Assembly (NCBI GenBank): GCA_016839425.1 | Contig: JAEOUI010000250.1 | Coordinates: 1-35,941, forward strand | Origin: Promethearchaeota archaeon | GTDB lineage: Archaea > Asgardarchaeota > Lokiarchaeia > Sigynarchaeales > SOKP01 | Direction of reading: 5' to 3' | DNA length: 35,941 bases | In this document: piece by piece, positions 16,468 through 26,300 of the stretch | Layout of the letters: each line of letters starts with the position of its first letter | How positions within the stretch are numbered: the first letter of the stretch is position 1 | Made by a program: the position numbers and the translations under genes | Notes under the pieces: model-generated | The model's database searches: none | The model's input: only the letters and a program-made list of their open reading frames with translations | Told to the model about the DNA's origin: nothing

Positions 16468-19400
16468 ATGACAACACACATACCAAACACTTCAGCACCG
16501 ATAAATATTACCCAAAGAATAGAAGATTTTTATCGGTATTTTCAAGAAAAACCAGGCGTTCCAAAATATCTTGACGCAATCAATGATATTTTCGCTAGAG
16601 GAGAAAATACGCTCGTTATTCTTTACGAGGATTTGCTCTCGCACGATTCAGAAATTGCGGATATGTTACGGGAAGATCCAGAACTTGTCATAAATGACGC
16701 AATTGAAGCCTTTAAGAACACGCTTAAATTTAATTCAAGTATTTTAGCTCATAAAAATTATTTTGTTCGCTTTTCCACTAAGGACGATAACGGCCCGCTA
16801 GCCATACCAATTAGAGGTTTAAGAGCTAAACACATAGACAAGCTAGTATGGTTCAAGGGCATCACGATACGGAGCTCAACGGTAAGACCTAAATTAACGA
16901 AAGCAAAATTTGAATGTGGTATGTGCGGTGTAGAATTTGAGATACCTCAACTCACATCTCAGGTTTCTTGGCCTCGTTCTTGCGTAAACACGCGATGCAA
17001 GTCAAAAAGTCAAGCAGATTTTCGATTAATCTCTAAAAAATCAGAATTTATTGATTGGCAAAGCATAATGATTCAAGAAATGCCAGAAGAGCTCCCTTCG
17101 GGAAGAATTCCTCGATCCGTTCAGGCAGTCTTGATGCACGAAGATTTGGTTGATGCCGTTAAACCCGGGGATCGGGTAAGGATAATGGGCGTATTCAAAT
17201 CCGTGATTGCTCAGTCAATTAAAAGTATTAAGTCCACTCTTTTCAAATCGTTTATAGAAGTAAATTACATCGATCCCGAAGATAAGGTCGAAGACTTCGA
17301 TATTACTAAAGAAGACAAGGAACAAATTGAATTGCTTTCAAAAGAACCAATGATACAAAAAAAAATTGCTCGCTCTCTAGCACCCACCATATACGGTAGG
17401 GACGATCTTAAAATGGCGTGCGCCTTGGCCTTGTTTTCAGGGACAAGAAGAAAAAAACCTGGAGGAGGATACAAGAGGGGGGACATTCATGTGCTATTTA
17501 TGGGAGATCCCGGGACCGGGAAGAGCATCCACGGATCTGAAAAGATATATGTTGGAAATGAATTTACTAATGAAATAAAATGGGAAGTTTGTAAAATAGG
17601 TAGCTTTATCGATTCTCTTTTGGATACTAATGAAGAGAAACTCATTAAAAAAGGAGAAACTGAAATCCTTAAAACTATTGATCTAAATCCAATTTTTACA
17701 GCCTCAATTAATCCTAATAACTTAAAAACCCAAAAATCATTGATAAAAGAGGTAAGTAGGCACAAAGCTAGTGTTTTAATCAAATTGAAAACCGAATCCG
17801 GAAGATCAATAATAACAACCCCAGATCACTCATTTACAACTTTAATTGATGGAAAATTAAAGGTATTGACTTCCAAACAATTAATCGAGGAGTATCAAAA
17901 AGAAAAATTATATTTACCCATTGCACGACAATTTTTATTTGAAGAAAACTCGAATATTATTGACATGAATCCCTTTTTTGATGATGAGGGATTAGTACAT
18001 TCTAAAATTATAAATAATCAAATTTCTTTATATGATAATGGCTTAATTACTCTAAATGAAGCAAGTATCAATTCGAATGTAGCTAGGTCGACGATTTTAT
18101 CGTATAGAAACAAACCGATTTCCGTTCCAAATGGGGATTGGATTAGAAGAAAACGCGATTGCTCTTGGATTCCAAGGAAAATCCCACTAAATCGGAAATT
18201 TGGAGAAATTATAGGTCTTTATTTGGCAGAAGGAGATTTGCAAGGAACTTCAATTCGGTTTACAAATACTAATCTAGATATCATAACACTTCTTCAAAAT
18301 AGCTTGGCAAACCTCTTTGGGACGGCCTCTTATTATCAACACGATAATACCGTTCAACTTCATAGATCTAGTTTAACAAGATGGTTCGAAGAGATGTTTG
18401 GAACTCACGCCGAAAGAAAACAATTACCAGATGATTTTTTATTTACGCCAACAGAATTCCGCCTCGGACTATTATCTGGTTATTTCACGGGCGATGGAAC
18501 CATAGAAAAAGAAAATCTATATATCGATGCTCTTACTGCGAGCAAGGAACTAGCCTATTCTATTTCAGATTTGTTTTGTACTCTTGGTATCTTTTCGACT
18601 ATAGGTACTAAAGTAATTAAGTCTGGAAAGTATAGAGGTAATAAATATTATAAAATCATCTTGACCGGTGATGAAGTCCTAAAATTTTATCAAAAGGGTA
18701 TAGGATTATTATCCTCGGGAAAACAAGAAAGATTAGAACGAGTAGTTAAACTTTCAGAAAATAAAACTCGATATCAAAAAAAAGATATCATTCCTAATTT
18801 TGGAAACATCCTTCAGAGAATTTCTAAAGATCTTGGATTAAAAGGTATAAGAAATACCGAAGAGAGAGACTTTTTGGCCCAACTTCGAGGAAAAACCCAA
18901 AGACAACGATGTGGAAGGCATTACCTGCAAAAAATTGTTAAAAAATATGAAACCATTTATAAAGAAAAAGGAAAAAATCTTGGATCGGATTTGCTATGGC
19001 TTAAAACAATCACTGAATCTGATATTTTTTGGGATAAAGTCATTGAAATAGAAGTAATTAATGGAACAACTCGCGTTTACGATATTGGAACAGAAGACGA
19101 ACACTTTATAGTCGCCAATGGAAATATTATTACACACAACAGCGAAGTGCTGAAATCAGCCGTTGAAAAGTCTCCCAGGGGGCTTTATACTTCCGGAAAA
19201 GGCTCCACCGCTGTTGGATTGACCGCAGCAGTACTCAAGGACAGCGAAACGAGTCAAATGAACTTAGAAGCAGGGGCAGTCGTTCTTGCCAATGGGGGCG
19301 TTGCTGCCATAGACGAGTTCGATAAGATGGACACGGCAGATAGATCGGCTCTACATGAAGCGATGGAACAACAGACCGTGAGCATAGCAAAGGCGGGTAT

Positions 19401-20217
19401 TGTAGCTACTCTAAAATCGCAAACAGCCATAATAGCTGCAGCCAATCCTCATTCTGGAAGATATAATGAATATAAAAGTTTTGCTGAAAATGTTCGTATG
19501 CCTCCGTCCCTATTAAGCAGGTTTGATTTGATATTTAAAGTCGTTGACAAGCCAGATCCTGCCAAGGATGCCCAAATGGCGGAATTTATATTGAGCAACG
19601 CCACCGCATCTATTGAGGGTGATTCTCCTGATCATGAAGCAAATATCGAACTTGAAGCCCCTATTGACGAGGATACACTCAAGAAATATATAAAGTACGC
19701 TCGAAGGACATGCCACCCGACTTTATCCGGAGAAGCAAAGGATGCAATAAAGTCATTTTACTTGGATCTCCGGGGACAATACGATTCTGAGGATGCGGTC
19801 GTTTCAATACTCGCCAGAAACCTAGACGCTCTGGTTCGCTTGAGCGAAGCACACGCCAAAATGGCCTTGAGGGAAGAGGCTACAAAGGATGATGTTCAAG
19901 CGATTATTCGATTGTTCAAGCGCTATCTCAAGGATACGGGTTACGATAAGGAAACGGGAAAATTTGACATTGATATGATAATTGCTGGCCAATCGAGAAC
20001 AAAACTCAACAAGCTCGAAAAACTTCTTGACTTGCTCAAGCAATTGTTCGAGGAAAACGAATGGAAAGCCTTAGAAAAGAATGGCGTGATTCAAAGACTT
20101 GAAATAGAAGGATTTGACAAGTCGTTTGTTAATAAATCAATCGAAGCTCTTATAGAAGAGGGTACTCTTTATCAACCCTCTCGAGATAAGCTCAAAATGA
20201 CGGGAAAGGATGTTTAA
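16468..20217 (+). CDS. mcm: Replicative helicase MCM, interrupted by an intein
   Basis: 1,249 codons; removing a 539-residue intein leaves a 710-residue MCM, the usual archaeal size. The N-terminal domain holds a zinc site with C150, C153, C172 and C177, and OB-fold strands with basic DNA-binding loops. The AAA+ domain starts near residue 300: Walker A GDPGTGK-S, split at S353, then after the intein EVLKSAVEKSPRGLYTSGKG. Walker B is AAIDEFDKM, sensor 1 AAANPHSG, and the arginine finger SRFD in PPSLLSRFDLIF. The last ~90 residues form the C-terminal winged helix. MCM is the 3'-5' helicase at the fork and works with GINS. Activity requires splicing, because the P-loop is broken by the insertion. 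There is no obvious ribosome site before the ATG, so a very short leader is possible. The stop overlaps that of the convergent GTPase gene by three shared bases region. Confidence 0.97.
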   Translation: MTTHIPNTSAPINITQRIEDFYRYFQEKPGVPKYLDAINDIFARGENTLVILYEDLLSHDSEIADMLREDPELVINDAIEAFKNTLKFNSSILAHKNYFVRFSTKDDNGPLAIPIRGLRAKHIDKLVWFKGITIRSSTVRPKLTKAKFECGMCGVEFEIPQLTSQVSWPRSCVNTRCKSKSQADFRLISKKSEFIDWQSIMIQEMPEELPSGRIPRSVQAVLMHEDLVDAVKPGDRVRIMGVFKSVIAQSIKSIKSTLFKSFIEVNYIDPEDKVEDFDITKEDKEQIELLSKEPMIQKKIARSLAPTIYGRDDLKMACALALFSGTRRKKPGGGYKRGDIHVLFMGDPGTGKSIHGSEKIYVGNEFTNEIKWEVCKIGSFIDSLLDTNEEKLIKKGETEILKTIDLNPIFTASINPNNLKTQKSLIKEVSRHKASVLIKLKTESGRSIITTPDHSFTTLIDGKLKVLTSKQLIEEYQKEKLYLPIARQFLFEENSNIIDMNPFFDDEGLVHSKIINNQISLYDNGLITLNEASINSNVARSTILSYRNKPISVPNGDWIRRKRDCSWIPRKIPLNRKFGEIIGLYLAEGDLQGTSIRFTNTNLDIITLLQNSLANLFGTASYYQHDNTVQLHRSSLTRWFEEMFGTHAERKQLPDDFLFTPTEFRLGLLSGYFTGDGTIEKENLYIDALTASKELAYSISDLFCTLGIFSTIGTKVIKSGKYRGNKYYKIILTGDEVLKFYQKGIGLLSSGKQERLERVVKLSENKTRYQKKDIIPNFGNILQRISKDLGLKGIRNTEERDFLAQLRGKTQRQRCGRHYLQKIVKKYETIYKEKGKNLGSDLLWLKTITESDIFWDKVIEIEVINGTTRVYDIGTEDEHFIVANGNIITHNSEVLKSAVEKSPRGLYTSGKGSTAVGLTAAVLKDSETSQMNLEAGAVVLANGGVAAIDEFDKMDTADRSALHEAMEQQTVSIAKAGIVATLKSQTAIIAAANPHSGRYNEYKSFAENVRMPPSLLSRFDLIFKVVDKPDPAKDAQMAEFILSNATASIEGDSPDHEANIELEAPIDEDTLKKYIKYARRTCHPTLSGEAKDAIKSFYLDLRGQYDSEDAVVSILARNLDALVRLSEAHAKMALREEATKDDVQAIIRLFKRYLKDTGYDKETGKFDIDMIIAGQSRTKLNKLEKLLDLLKQLFEENEWKALEKNGVIQRLEIEGFDKSFVNKSIEALIEEGTLYQPSRDKLKMTGKDV
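17524..19140 (+). mobile_element. MCM intein with LAGLIDADG homing endonuclease
   Basis: In-frame 539-residue intein between the P-loop Lys (codon 17521-17523) and the Ser that restores GDPGTGK-SEVLK. It begins with Ser (SIHGSEKIYV, block A) and has the block B pattern TTPDHSF. It ends with RVYDIGTEDEHFIVAN (block F) and ITHN before a Ser +1 residue (block G), so all splicing residues appear present. Between these lie both DOD endonuclease motifs, GEIIGLYLAEGD (about 18202-18237) and LGLLSGYFTGDG (about 18463-18498), each with its acidic residue, so the endonuclease may be active. By eye the intein is more A/T-rich than the flanking extein codons, as expected of a horizontally moving element. 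Insertion into the most conserved ATPase motif is typical of inteins. Confidence 0.95.
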
Positions 20218-20771
20218 GATTGAGAAGGCTGGGGATCAGGATTGATCTTGATTCGTCTTTCGTAAACCTTTTCCGAAATCGTTTTGAACGCTTGTTCGAC
20301 ATTATCACCGGTTTTTGCCGATGTGTATATGACTGAAATGGCCTCGAGCTTTTCTCCTACTGCATCCACTTTCTCATTGGAAGTTTCGGCTTTTAAATCG
20401 TTCTTATTAGCAATGAGAATGACAGGAATATCAGGACAATATTTTAGCAAATCTTCCCGCCAAAAGGATTCGATTTGATCGAAAGATTTTTCTCGAGTCA
20501 AATCTCCTAATACGAGCGCTCCTTGAGCCCCCCTATAATAAATATGTCGCATTTTAATCCATTTTTCTTGACCAGCAATGTCCCACAATTGGATTTTCGC
20601 TTCTTCGCCTGAATCCAATTTTACTTTCTTGATGTACATGTTTGTACCAATACTAGCCCGATAATCCTGTGAAAAATGACCTGAAATGTATTTTTTTACC
20701 AAACTCGTCTTGCCCGTTGCAGGTTCCCCAATGACAATGATCTTTAATACAAAATTAACCGAATTACTCAT
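20214..20771 (-). CDS. Rab/Ras-like small GTPase
   Basis: 185 residues with all five G motifs of the Ras superfamily: P-loop GEPATGKT (15-22), switch I Thr in SIGTNMY (T43), WDIAGQE with the catalytic Gln (Q68), NKND (122-125) and TSAK (150-153). Sequence around the switches is closest to the Rab type. There is no C-terminal cysteine, so it cannot be prenylated like eukaryotic Rabs and would need another way to reach membranes, if it does. Such GTPases are abundant in Asgard archaea and rare in this form in other archaea. Its stop codon shares bases with the convergent mcm stop. Upstream are AAGGAT and a TATA box at 20824-20831. The partner GAP/GEF is unknown; no longin or roadblock gene is visible in the window. 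Confidence 0.95.
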   Translation of the reverse strand: MSNSVNFVLKIIVIGEPATGKTSLVKKYISGHFSQDYRASIGTNMYIKKVKLDSGEEAKIQLWDIAGQEKWIKMRHIYYRGAQGALVLGDLTREKSFDQIESFWREDLLKYCPDIPVILIANKNDLKAETSNEKVDAVGEKLEAISVIYTSAKTGDNVEQAFKTISEKVYERRIKINPDPQPSQS

Positions 20772-20823
20772 TATTATTGCAATATATCCTTAATAGAATT
20801 TAAATCAATAGCAAAACAACAAG

Positions 20824-20831
20824 TTTATAAA
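20824..20831 (-). promoter_or_regulatory. TATA-box candidate for the small GTPase gene
   Basis: TTTATAAA about 53-60 bases before the ATG at 20771; initiation near 20798 would leave a leader of about 27 bases containing AAGGAT. The same octamer occurs at 20974-20981 facing the other gene of this divergent pair. Confidence 0.45.
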
Positions 20832-20973
20832 AACGCAAATTTAGTTTAGTTAAGAAACTCTATCAAGGAATTCTCTTAAAAAAATCCTAATGATACAAAT
20901 TCTACTAGGAATCAAAAATCAAGAATAATGGTTATTTTGTCTTTTTTTCTTTGCGTTTATATCATTGATAACC

Positions 20974-20981
20974 TTTATAAA
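20974..20981 (+). promoter_or_regulatory. TATA-box candidate for the HDAC-family gene
   Basis: TTTATAAA preceded by GATAACC, about 77 bases before the ATG at 21058. Initiation near 21006 would give a leader of about 50 bases that includes GGAG at 21041-21044, which lies rather far (13 bases) from the start codon. Confidence 0.45.
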
Positions 20982-21057
20982 CAAATGCTACAAAAAATAA
21001 TATATTACTAAAATTCTAAATATAAAAAAAATTCAAACAAGGAGCAGAATTTAAAAA

Positions 21058-22152
21058 ATGACCGTCGGATTCATATATCACCCTATATATCTTGAGCATA
21101 GGATCGGAACGCATGTTGAAAGCCACGAAAGGCTTATCGTATTGATGGATTATCTCAAGGAAAAAAAACTTTTTGATTCTCCAGATTATAAGCTCATTAC
21201 ACCCCGTGCGGCAACTTTAGACCAAATCAAATATGTGCACGACGACGCACTCATCGAACAGGTCCAATCATTAAGCAAGATGGCCGAATCTACGGGAAGA
21301 ACTCAAGTCATAGATTACGGGGACACGCTGATTTCTCCTAAGACTTATGAAGCGTCCCTCTATTCGGTTGGTGGAAATCTAACGGGAATAGACGAGATCT
21401 TGAGTGGAAATATTTCGAGTGCTTTTGCTGCAGTGCGTCCTCCTGGACACCATTCAAATGCACATAAATGCTCCGGGTTTTGCATTTTCAATAATGTGGC
21501 AATTGCTATCGAGTATTTATTTCGGAAAAAAAATATAAAACGAATTGCCCTGATTGATTGGGATTGTCATCATGGAAATGGCACTTCAGACATATTTTAC
21601 GGAGGAAGTCCCTCAGAAAAAGGAGAATTCGTAATGTTTAATTCTCATCAAGATGGACGAACTCTCTATCCTGGAAGCGGATTCCACAACGAGATAGGTT
21701 CGGGAAAAGGAATGGGAAAAATAATTAATTATCCAATGCCTCCTCAAGCTGCTGACGATGTCATTAATTTGTACTTCGAAGAAATCATTTCTCCTATTTT
21801 AGAAGAATTTAAACCAGAATTTCTACTTGTGTCTGCTGGTTTTGACACTCACTGGACTGATAGGTTAACGAATATGGGCTGGACATATCAGGCACCTGCA
21901 AATTATTTAAAACTTCTTAAAACTGTTGCGGATAAATACGCAAAAGGAAGAATCCTAATCACGCTTGAAGGAGGATACGAAGCCGATAAACAAGCAATAG
22001 CAATTTATAATTGCCTAAAGATTCTCAACGATGACAACGATCTCGTCTTAGAGGCGGAGCGCAAGTCCGAAGATAATCTCTTAGAATATATGAGAGATAA
22101 GGTAGTAGCAAAATTAAAGGAAAACCTTTCACCTTATTGGGATTGTTTCTGA
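21058..22152 (+). CDS. Histone deacetylase / acetylpolyamine amidohydrolase family protein
   Basis: 364 residues covering the whole arginase-like deacetylase fold. The His pair is in RPPGHHSN (H131, H132). The zinc ligands are in DWDCHHGNG (D169, H171) and in SAGFDTH, and the catalytic tyrosine is in LEGGYE. The overall form is closest to class II/HDAH-type proteins. These enzymes remove acetyl groups from lysines or small amines; the substrate in this cell cannot be read from sequence, although protein deacetylation is plausible for an archaeon with chromatin proteins. All catalytic residues I can identify are present. It has its own promoter, divergent from the small GTPase gene, and ends with a T-rich stretch near 22189-22206 that may terminate transcription. 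Confidence 0.92.
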   Translation: MTVGFIYHPIYLEHRIGTHVESHERLIVLMDYLKEKKLFDSPDYKLITPRAATLDQIKYVHDDALIEQVQSLSKMAESTGRTQVIDYGDTLISPKTYEASLYSVGGNLTGIDEILSGNISSAFAAVRPPGHHSNAHKCSGFCIFNNVAIAIEYLFRKKNIKRIALIDWDCHHGNGTSDIFYGGSPSEKGEFVMFNSHQDGRTLYPGSGFHNEIGSGKGMGKIINYPMPPQAADDVINLYFEEIISPILEEFKPEFLLVSAGFDTHWTDRLTNMGWTYQAPANYLKLLKTVADKYAKGRILITLEGGYEADKQAIAIYNCLKILNDDNDLVLEAERKSEDNLLEYMRDKVVAKLKENLSPYWDCF

Positions 22153-22253
22153 ATTATATGTTATTTTGCTTTCAGATACCAATATTAGTATTTTTCTTTT
22201 CTTTTAGCGTATATGAACATTACCGATAATTTTTCAATAATTAATGTAATAGC

Positions 22254-22261
22254 TTTATATA
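22254..22261 (+). promoter_or_regulatory. TATA-box candidate for the coiled-coil zinc-ribbon gene
   Basis: TTTATATA about 80 bases before the ATG at 22342, downstream of the T-rich end of the deacetylase gene. It implies separate transcription of the next gene. Confidence 0.35.
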
Positions 22262-22341
22262 CTAAGGGGTTATTATTAAATTATCTAAATCATTATATGA
22301 TTTTCAAGGAAACACCAATTAAAAAAAAAGAAATGTAAAGC

Positions 22342-23193
22342 ATGTCAAATTATAACTATAACGATGATGAAGAAGACGAATATGGTATGGGCAGACCGCC
22401 TGTAGAACCTCCTTTAACGCCCCCTCCGCGAGCCCCTGGTACTGCGCCTCCACCACCATCCGTTCCTCCAGCACCCACATTTTCTGCTTCCCCTTCTCCT
22501 GCGCCATCTTATTCTGCCTCGACTGGTCCCTCGTCGCAACAATATCAGAGCACGGTAAATCAACTTCAAACTCAAGTCGGTCAATTACAAGCTCAAGTGA
22601 GCTCCAAAGATGCTCAGATCAACCAATTAAACTCCCAACTTAATTCCATGCAATCTTCCGTCCAAGGGTACCAAAACCAGATTGCCCAATTAAATAACGA
22701 ACGAGGGCAACTTCAAGCACAAATTCCAGAATTACAAAGCCAAATATCGCAACTCCAACAACAAAATTCAATGTTATCGGGACAAATTGGACCCCTTCAA
22801 GCACAAATAGCCAAATTAACGGAAGAACTCAAGTATAAGGACAAGCGAATCTCTGAATTGAAAGAACCTGTACCTGTAATGGCCAGCTCTTTGTCTCAAG
22901 GTTCTGGTTCTCAAGGATTTGGCGGTACTTCATTCCCAGGATCTTATGGTGCATCGTCCTATTCGACACCTGCCCCAGCACCCGCGGCCCCTGGAGCTTC
23001 AACATCACCTGAACCCGCAGCAACTCAAGATCCTTCCTCTGGGGGGATGAGTGGTAGAAGAGTTTGCGTGAATTGTGGTGCAACAGGCAACTCGATCAAG
23101 GAAGTAGAAGACAAGACGCGAATCATAAGCTACATTCCTAAAACGATTTATGCGAAGAAATTGATTTGCTCTAGATGTGGCTACGAGTTTTAA
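22342..23193 (+). CDS. Proline-rich, coiled-coil, zinc-ribbon protein of unknown function
   Basis: 283 residues in four clear zones. Residues 1-17 are acidic and tyrosine-rich. Residues 18-65 are Pro/Ala/Ser-rich with PPP runs. Residues 68-175 form a Gln/Leu-rich coiled coil with heptad-like repeats such as QLQTQVGQLQAQV. Residues 178-238 are flexible, Gly/Ser/Pro/Ala-rich. The C-terminus is a compact zinc ribbon with C242, C245, C276 and C279 (CVNC ... CSRC), ending in YEF. I do not recognise a family for the whole. The layout suggests an oligomerising adaptor in which a coil presents zinc ribbons on flexible tethers and polyproline binds a partner; this is inference. No membrane segment. 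It is monocistronic by spacing, with a T-rich stretch right after the stop. Confidence 0.9.
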   Translation: MSNYNYNDDEEDEYGMGRPPVEPPLTPPPRAPGTAPPPPSVPPAPTFSASPSPAPSYSASTGPSSQQYQSTVNQLQTQVGQLQAQVSSKDAQINQLNSQLNSMQSSVQGYQNQIAQLNNERGQLQAQIPELQSQISQLQQQNSMLSGQIGPLQAQIAKLTEELKYKDKRISELKEPVPVMASSLSQGSGSQGFGGTSFPGSYGASSYSTPAPAPAAPGASTSPEPAATQDPSSGGMSGRRVCVNCGATGNSIKEVEDKTRIISYIPKTIYAKKLICSRCGYEF

Positions 23194-23220
23194 TTTTTTT
23201 ATTTTTTCTTACTTTTGTTT
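23194..23220 (+). terminator. T-rich terminator candidate
   Basis: Directly after the TAA at 23191-23193 come runs of seven and six T followed by further T-rich sequence, with no stem. This fits the usual archaeal T-tract terminator and separates the zinc-ribbon gene from the long module that follows. Confidence 0.45.
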
Positions 23221-23317
23221 GAAGTTATAGCCAATAAGTATTTTAACCGATAGTGTTGGTATTTTTTAATCGTTAAGAGTTCATTAAAGTCCAATATTAG
23301 CTTCTAAATGGATCTAA

Positions 23318-23327
23318 ATATATATAA
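23318..23327 (+). promoter_or_regulatory. TATA-box candidate for the transglutaminase-fold / MoxR module
   Basis: TATATATAAA about 70 bases before the ATG at 23398; initiation near 23350 would give a leader of about 48 bases. I see no good ribosome site directly before the ATG. This is the only strong promoter-like signal ahead of the block starting at 23398. Confidence 0.4.
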
Positions 23328-23397
23328 ATGATAATTTTGATTACTATTCTAAAATGTGCTAAAATATATTTGATCATAACAATCACACCGTCTACCC

Positions 23398-26300
23398 ATG
23401 TCTGAAATTAGAGAAAAATTATTAGGTCCCAGCAATGTACGATCGCAGATTTTGAAAGTAGTCTTTCTTGCCGTGATTTTAGTCGTTGCGTTTGCATTTT
23501 CCGTGGCATTACTCAACCTGGTTTTCGGATCGCTACGAAATGTGCCCAGCGATAGACAAAGTAGTGCTGAATACGATGATTTGGAGCTTGTTGACATTCC
23601 TTTCCCATTTAGTTTAGAGGAGCTTATGGAATTGTTCGAAAGTCTTGGTCTTGAATTAACTCAGGATATGTTAGAAGACCTTTTGGACATGTTTGACGGT
23701 AATTTTGACGATATTCCGCTTGATGACTTAGCGGCTTTAATGGCTGCTTTAATGTTTTCAAATGTCACAGTGTTTTCCGTCTATGATTATGCTTACACCT
23801 CCGTTAACGATATGGAGGATTATCTGTGGAAATATGAGTGTTACGATCAGTACATTGATGGGACTTGGAGCGCAATAGATCCCGATCTCGACACAATTGA
23901 TTTGTATACGGACTATACTGAACCTCAATATGGATATACAGAATTATTTAAGATAAAATTCCATAATTTAAGTGCAAACGCAGGAAACAATCAATTTACT
24001 GCACCTACGCTGTTTTCCAATCCTTATATAATGCAAGGGAGTGTCCAAGCACAGCAGTTAGATGCCGACTCTGTCATCGTGCGAACGCAAACCGATGGTT
24101 TGAATGGAACTGCCTTGAGAGTGTCTTTTGATAGCGCAGTGGATACTGACTTATCTTACCTCATGAGAGGCGTCAGCTTACCTACAGAAGACGACTTGAA
24201 TGGCTCGTGCCAGTATGTGAGCAGTCCATCGAGTAGTTACTCCCAATTTGTTGAAAGTTATCAAGAAATTAACAGCGAAAATCTTTTTACATACATCAAT
24301 CGCCCTTGGATGACCGATTTCAAGGCCGTCTACGACGATCTCGCCACGATAATCCTTCCAGGAGACAATTCTTTCGTTATTGCCAACAAAATACGTGCTT
24401 ACCTTCAATCTTATTACACGCTTAATTATTCTCCAATGCCTGAAACGGAAACCGATCGTCTTAATTGGTTTTGTGCCTCTGGCGAAGGAATGTATTCTGA
24501 TTTTGCTTCGGTGTTTTGCGTCCTTGCGAGGGCCTTTGGTGTTCCAGCTCGCTTTGTTGACGGATTTAACACCAGATATGTCGAGGAATATATTGATCCA
24601 ATCGAAGGGACTGGTTTTGATGTGATGTATAGGAATATCTATAGCTGGGCAGAGATCTTCATTCCAACGGACGCTCAAGGGAACGGAAACTGGCAACAAT
24701 TCGATGTTTACTACGAGAATTATATTGGCACTGCTCCAATACCTCCATTCCTTGAGAGCAATTACACGCTCGCTGTTATGTGTGATGGTCATTTTATTTA
24801 TGAACCTTTTACTTATGCGTTAGTTGATAGAACCGATGATATCACCTTATCGGCTAATTTAACTTACAATTCTGCTCCCGTTCCAGACGAGTTGATTACA
24901 TTTAAAAACTATGATAATGATTCTGTAATTGGAACTGGCACGACTAATTCATTTGGCATTGCTAGCATAACGGTTCCCGTTGGCTCATCGCGAGTAGCTG
25001 GACCAAACTTCGTTATTGGCGAGTATACGCCAAATGTCTTAGGCCTTGGTTATTTTATCGTAAACGACACGCTCGATATAACTTTAAATCCCATAAATCC
25101 TGGAGCCGTAAATGTTTCTGATGTTTCTAACTCAACGATTTCCGTAAGTGGAACCGTGGAGGACTCTCTTGGAAATTTCGTGCCATATACGAACCTTGAA
25201 TTCTCATTATACGAAAATGGTACATCAAATCAGTTCTTTGCGCTTAGTCCAGATACCACAACTGCTGATAGTAACGGAGCTTTTAGTGCTGATTTATTCG
25301 TGGACGGTAATTTTGTCAATAAGGGAGACTATCAAGTGTATGCAAACGCAACTGGAACTTGGGATTATGTTTTCCCTCCCGATACTGGGGTGTATACATT
25401 TCCATATTTGACTACTTCATCAGTGACTGGAGCCAGCGATCCTCAAGATCTATACATCGATAAAGAGGTTCCTATAATGTTGAACTTTTATATAAATAAT
25501 GTCCCATCTGATAACGCTCCTAACCCTGTGGTTACTCGCGGATCTACGCTTTCCTTGAAGGCACAAGTGCTAGATGAAAGCGGAATAACTCCTCTTGAAG
25601 GCGTCGTGGTTGATTTTTACGATTCAAATGGCTATGTTGATTCTGCAACAACCGGTCCGACTGGAAACACGACGGTTGTAAATTATTTGGTTGGAATCGA
25701 TAACGCCACGGTAGGTCCGAACCTGCTGTGGGCACAAGTTGGTTATCAAACTAATTATTCTTATTATGTCCTTAACGACGCTGTTACCTTTTCGACTGTA
25801 TCTGGTCCTTTGCCATTGGTTGTTAATAAAACAGAAGGGGATTATTTTACAGTGTCGGGATATTTATTAGATGATGTGAGTTCCGCTGCCATTCTTGATT
25901 CTATCATGACATTAAAAATGTTCAAGGGAATCATCGAATACTCCTATCCAATCTTAGTAGGTTCGGGTGGATTTTTCTCGTTAATGGTTGGCTCTTCTGG
26001 AATGGAAATCGGAAACTACACCTTAAGGCTAGATTTTAACGGTTCATTTGATGTTACCGATCCTCGGTATCCCTATACTTTTAATATTACCACAATCACG
26101 GGTTCCTACGATTTTACATCGCAATTGCAAGTTACCGAATATACTCCCATTACCATTGACTTTTGGATCAATGGTACCGACTCGTCCGATTATAATAATC
26201 CCGTTATTAGCCGATACAACGCCGTGAATCTTACTGTTCGCCTGACGCAAGGTTTAACAGTTTTAAGCGGGCTACAAGTTGACTTTTACGATGTAACTAA

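Noticed and set aside
24178..24792. Minus-strand frame of 204 codons across the transglutaminase-like domain
   Set aside because: It lies fully antisense to conserved fold motifs and has no start signal or recognisable domain.
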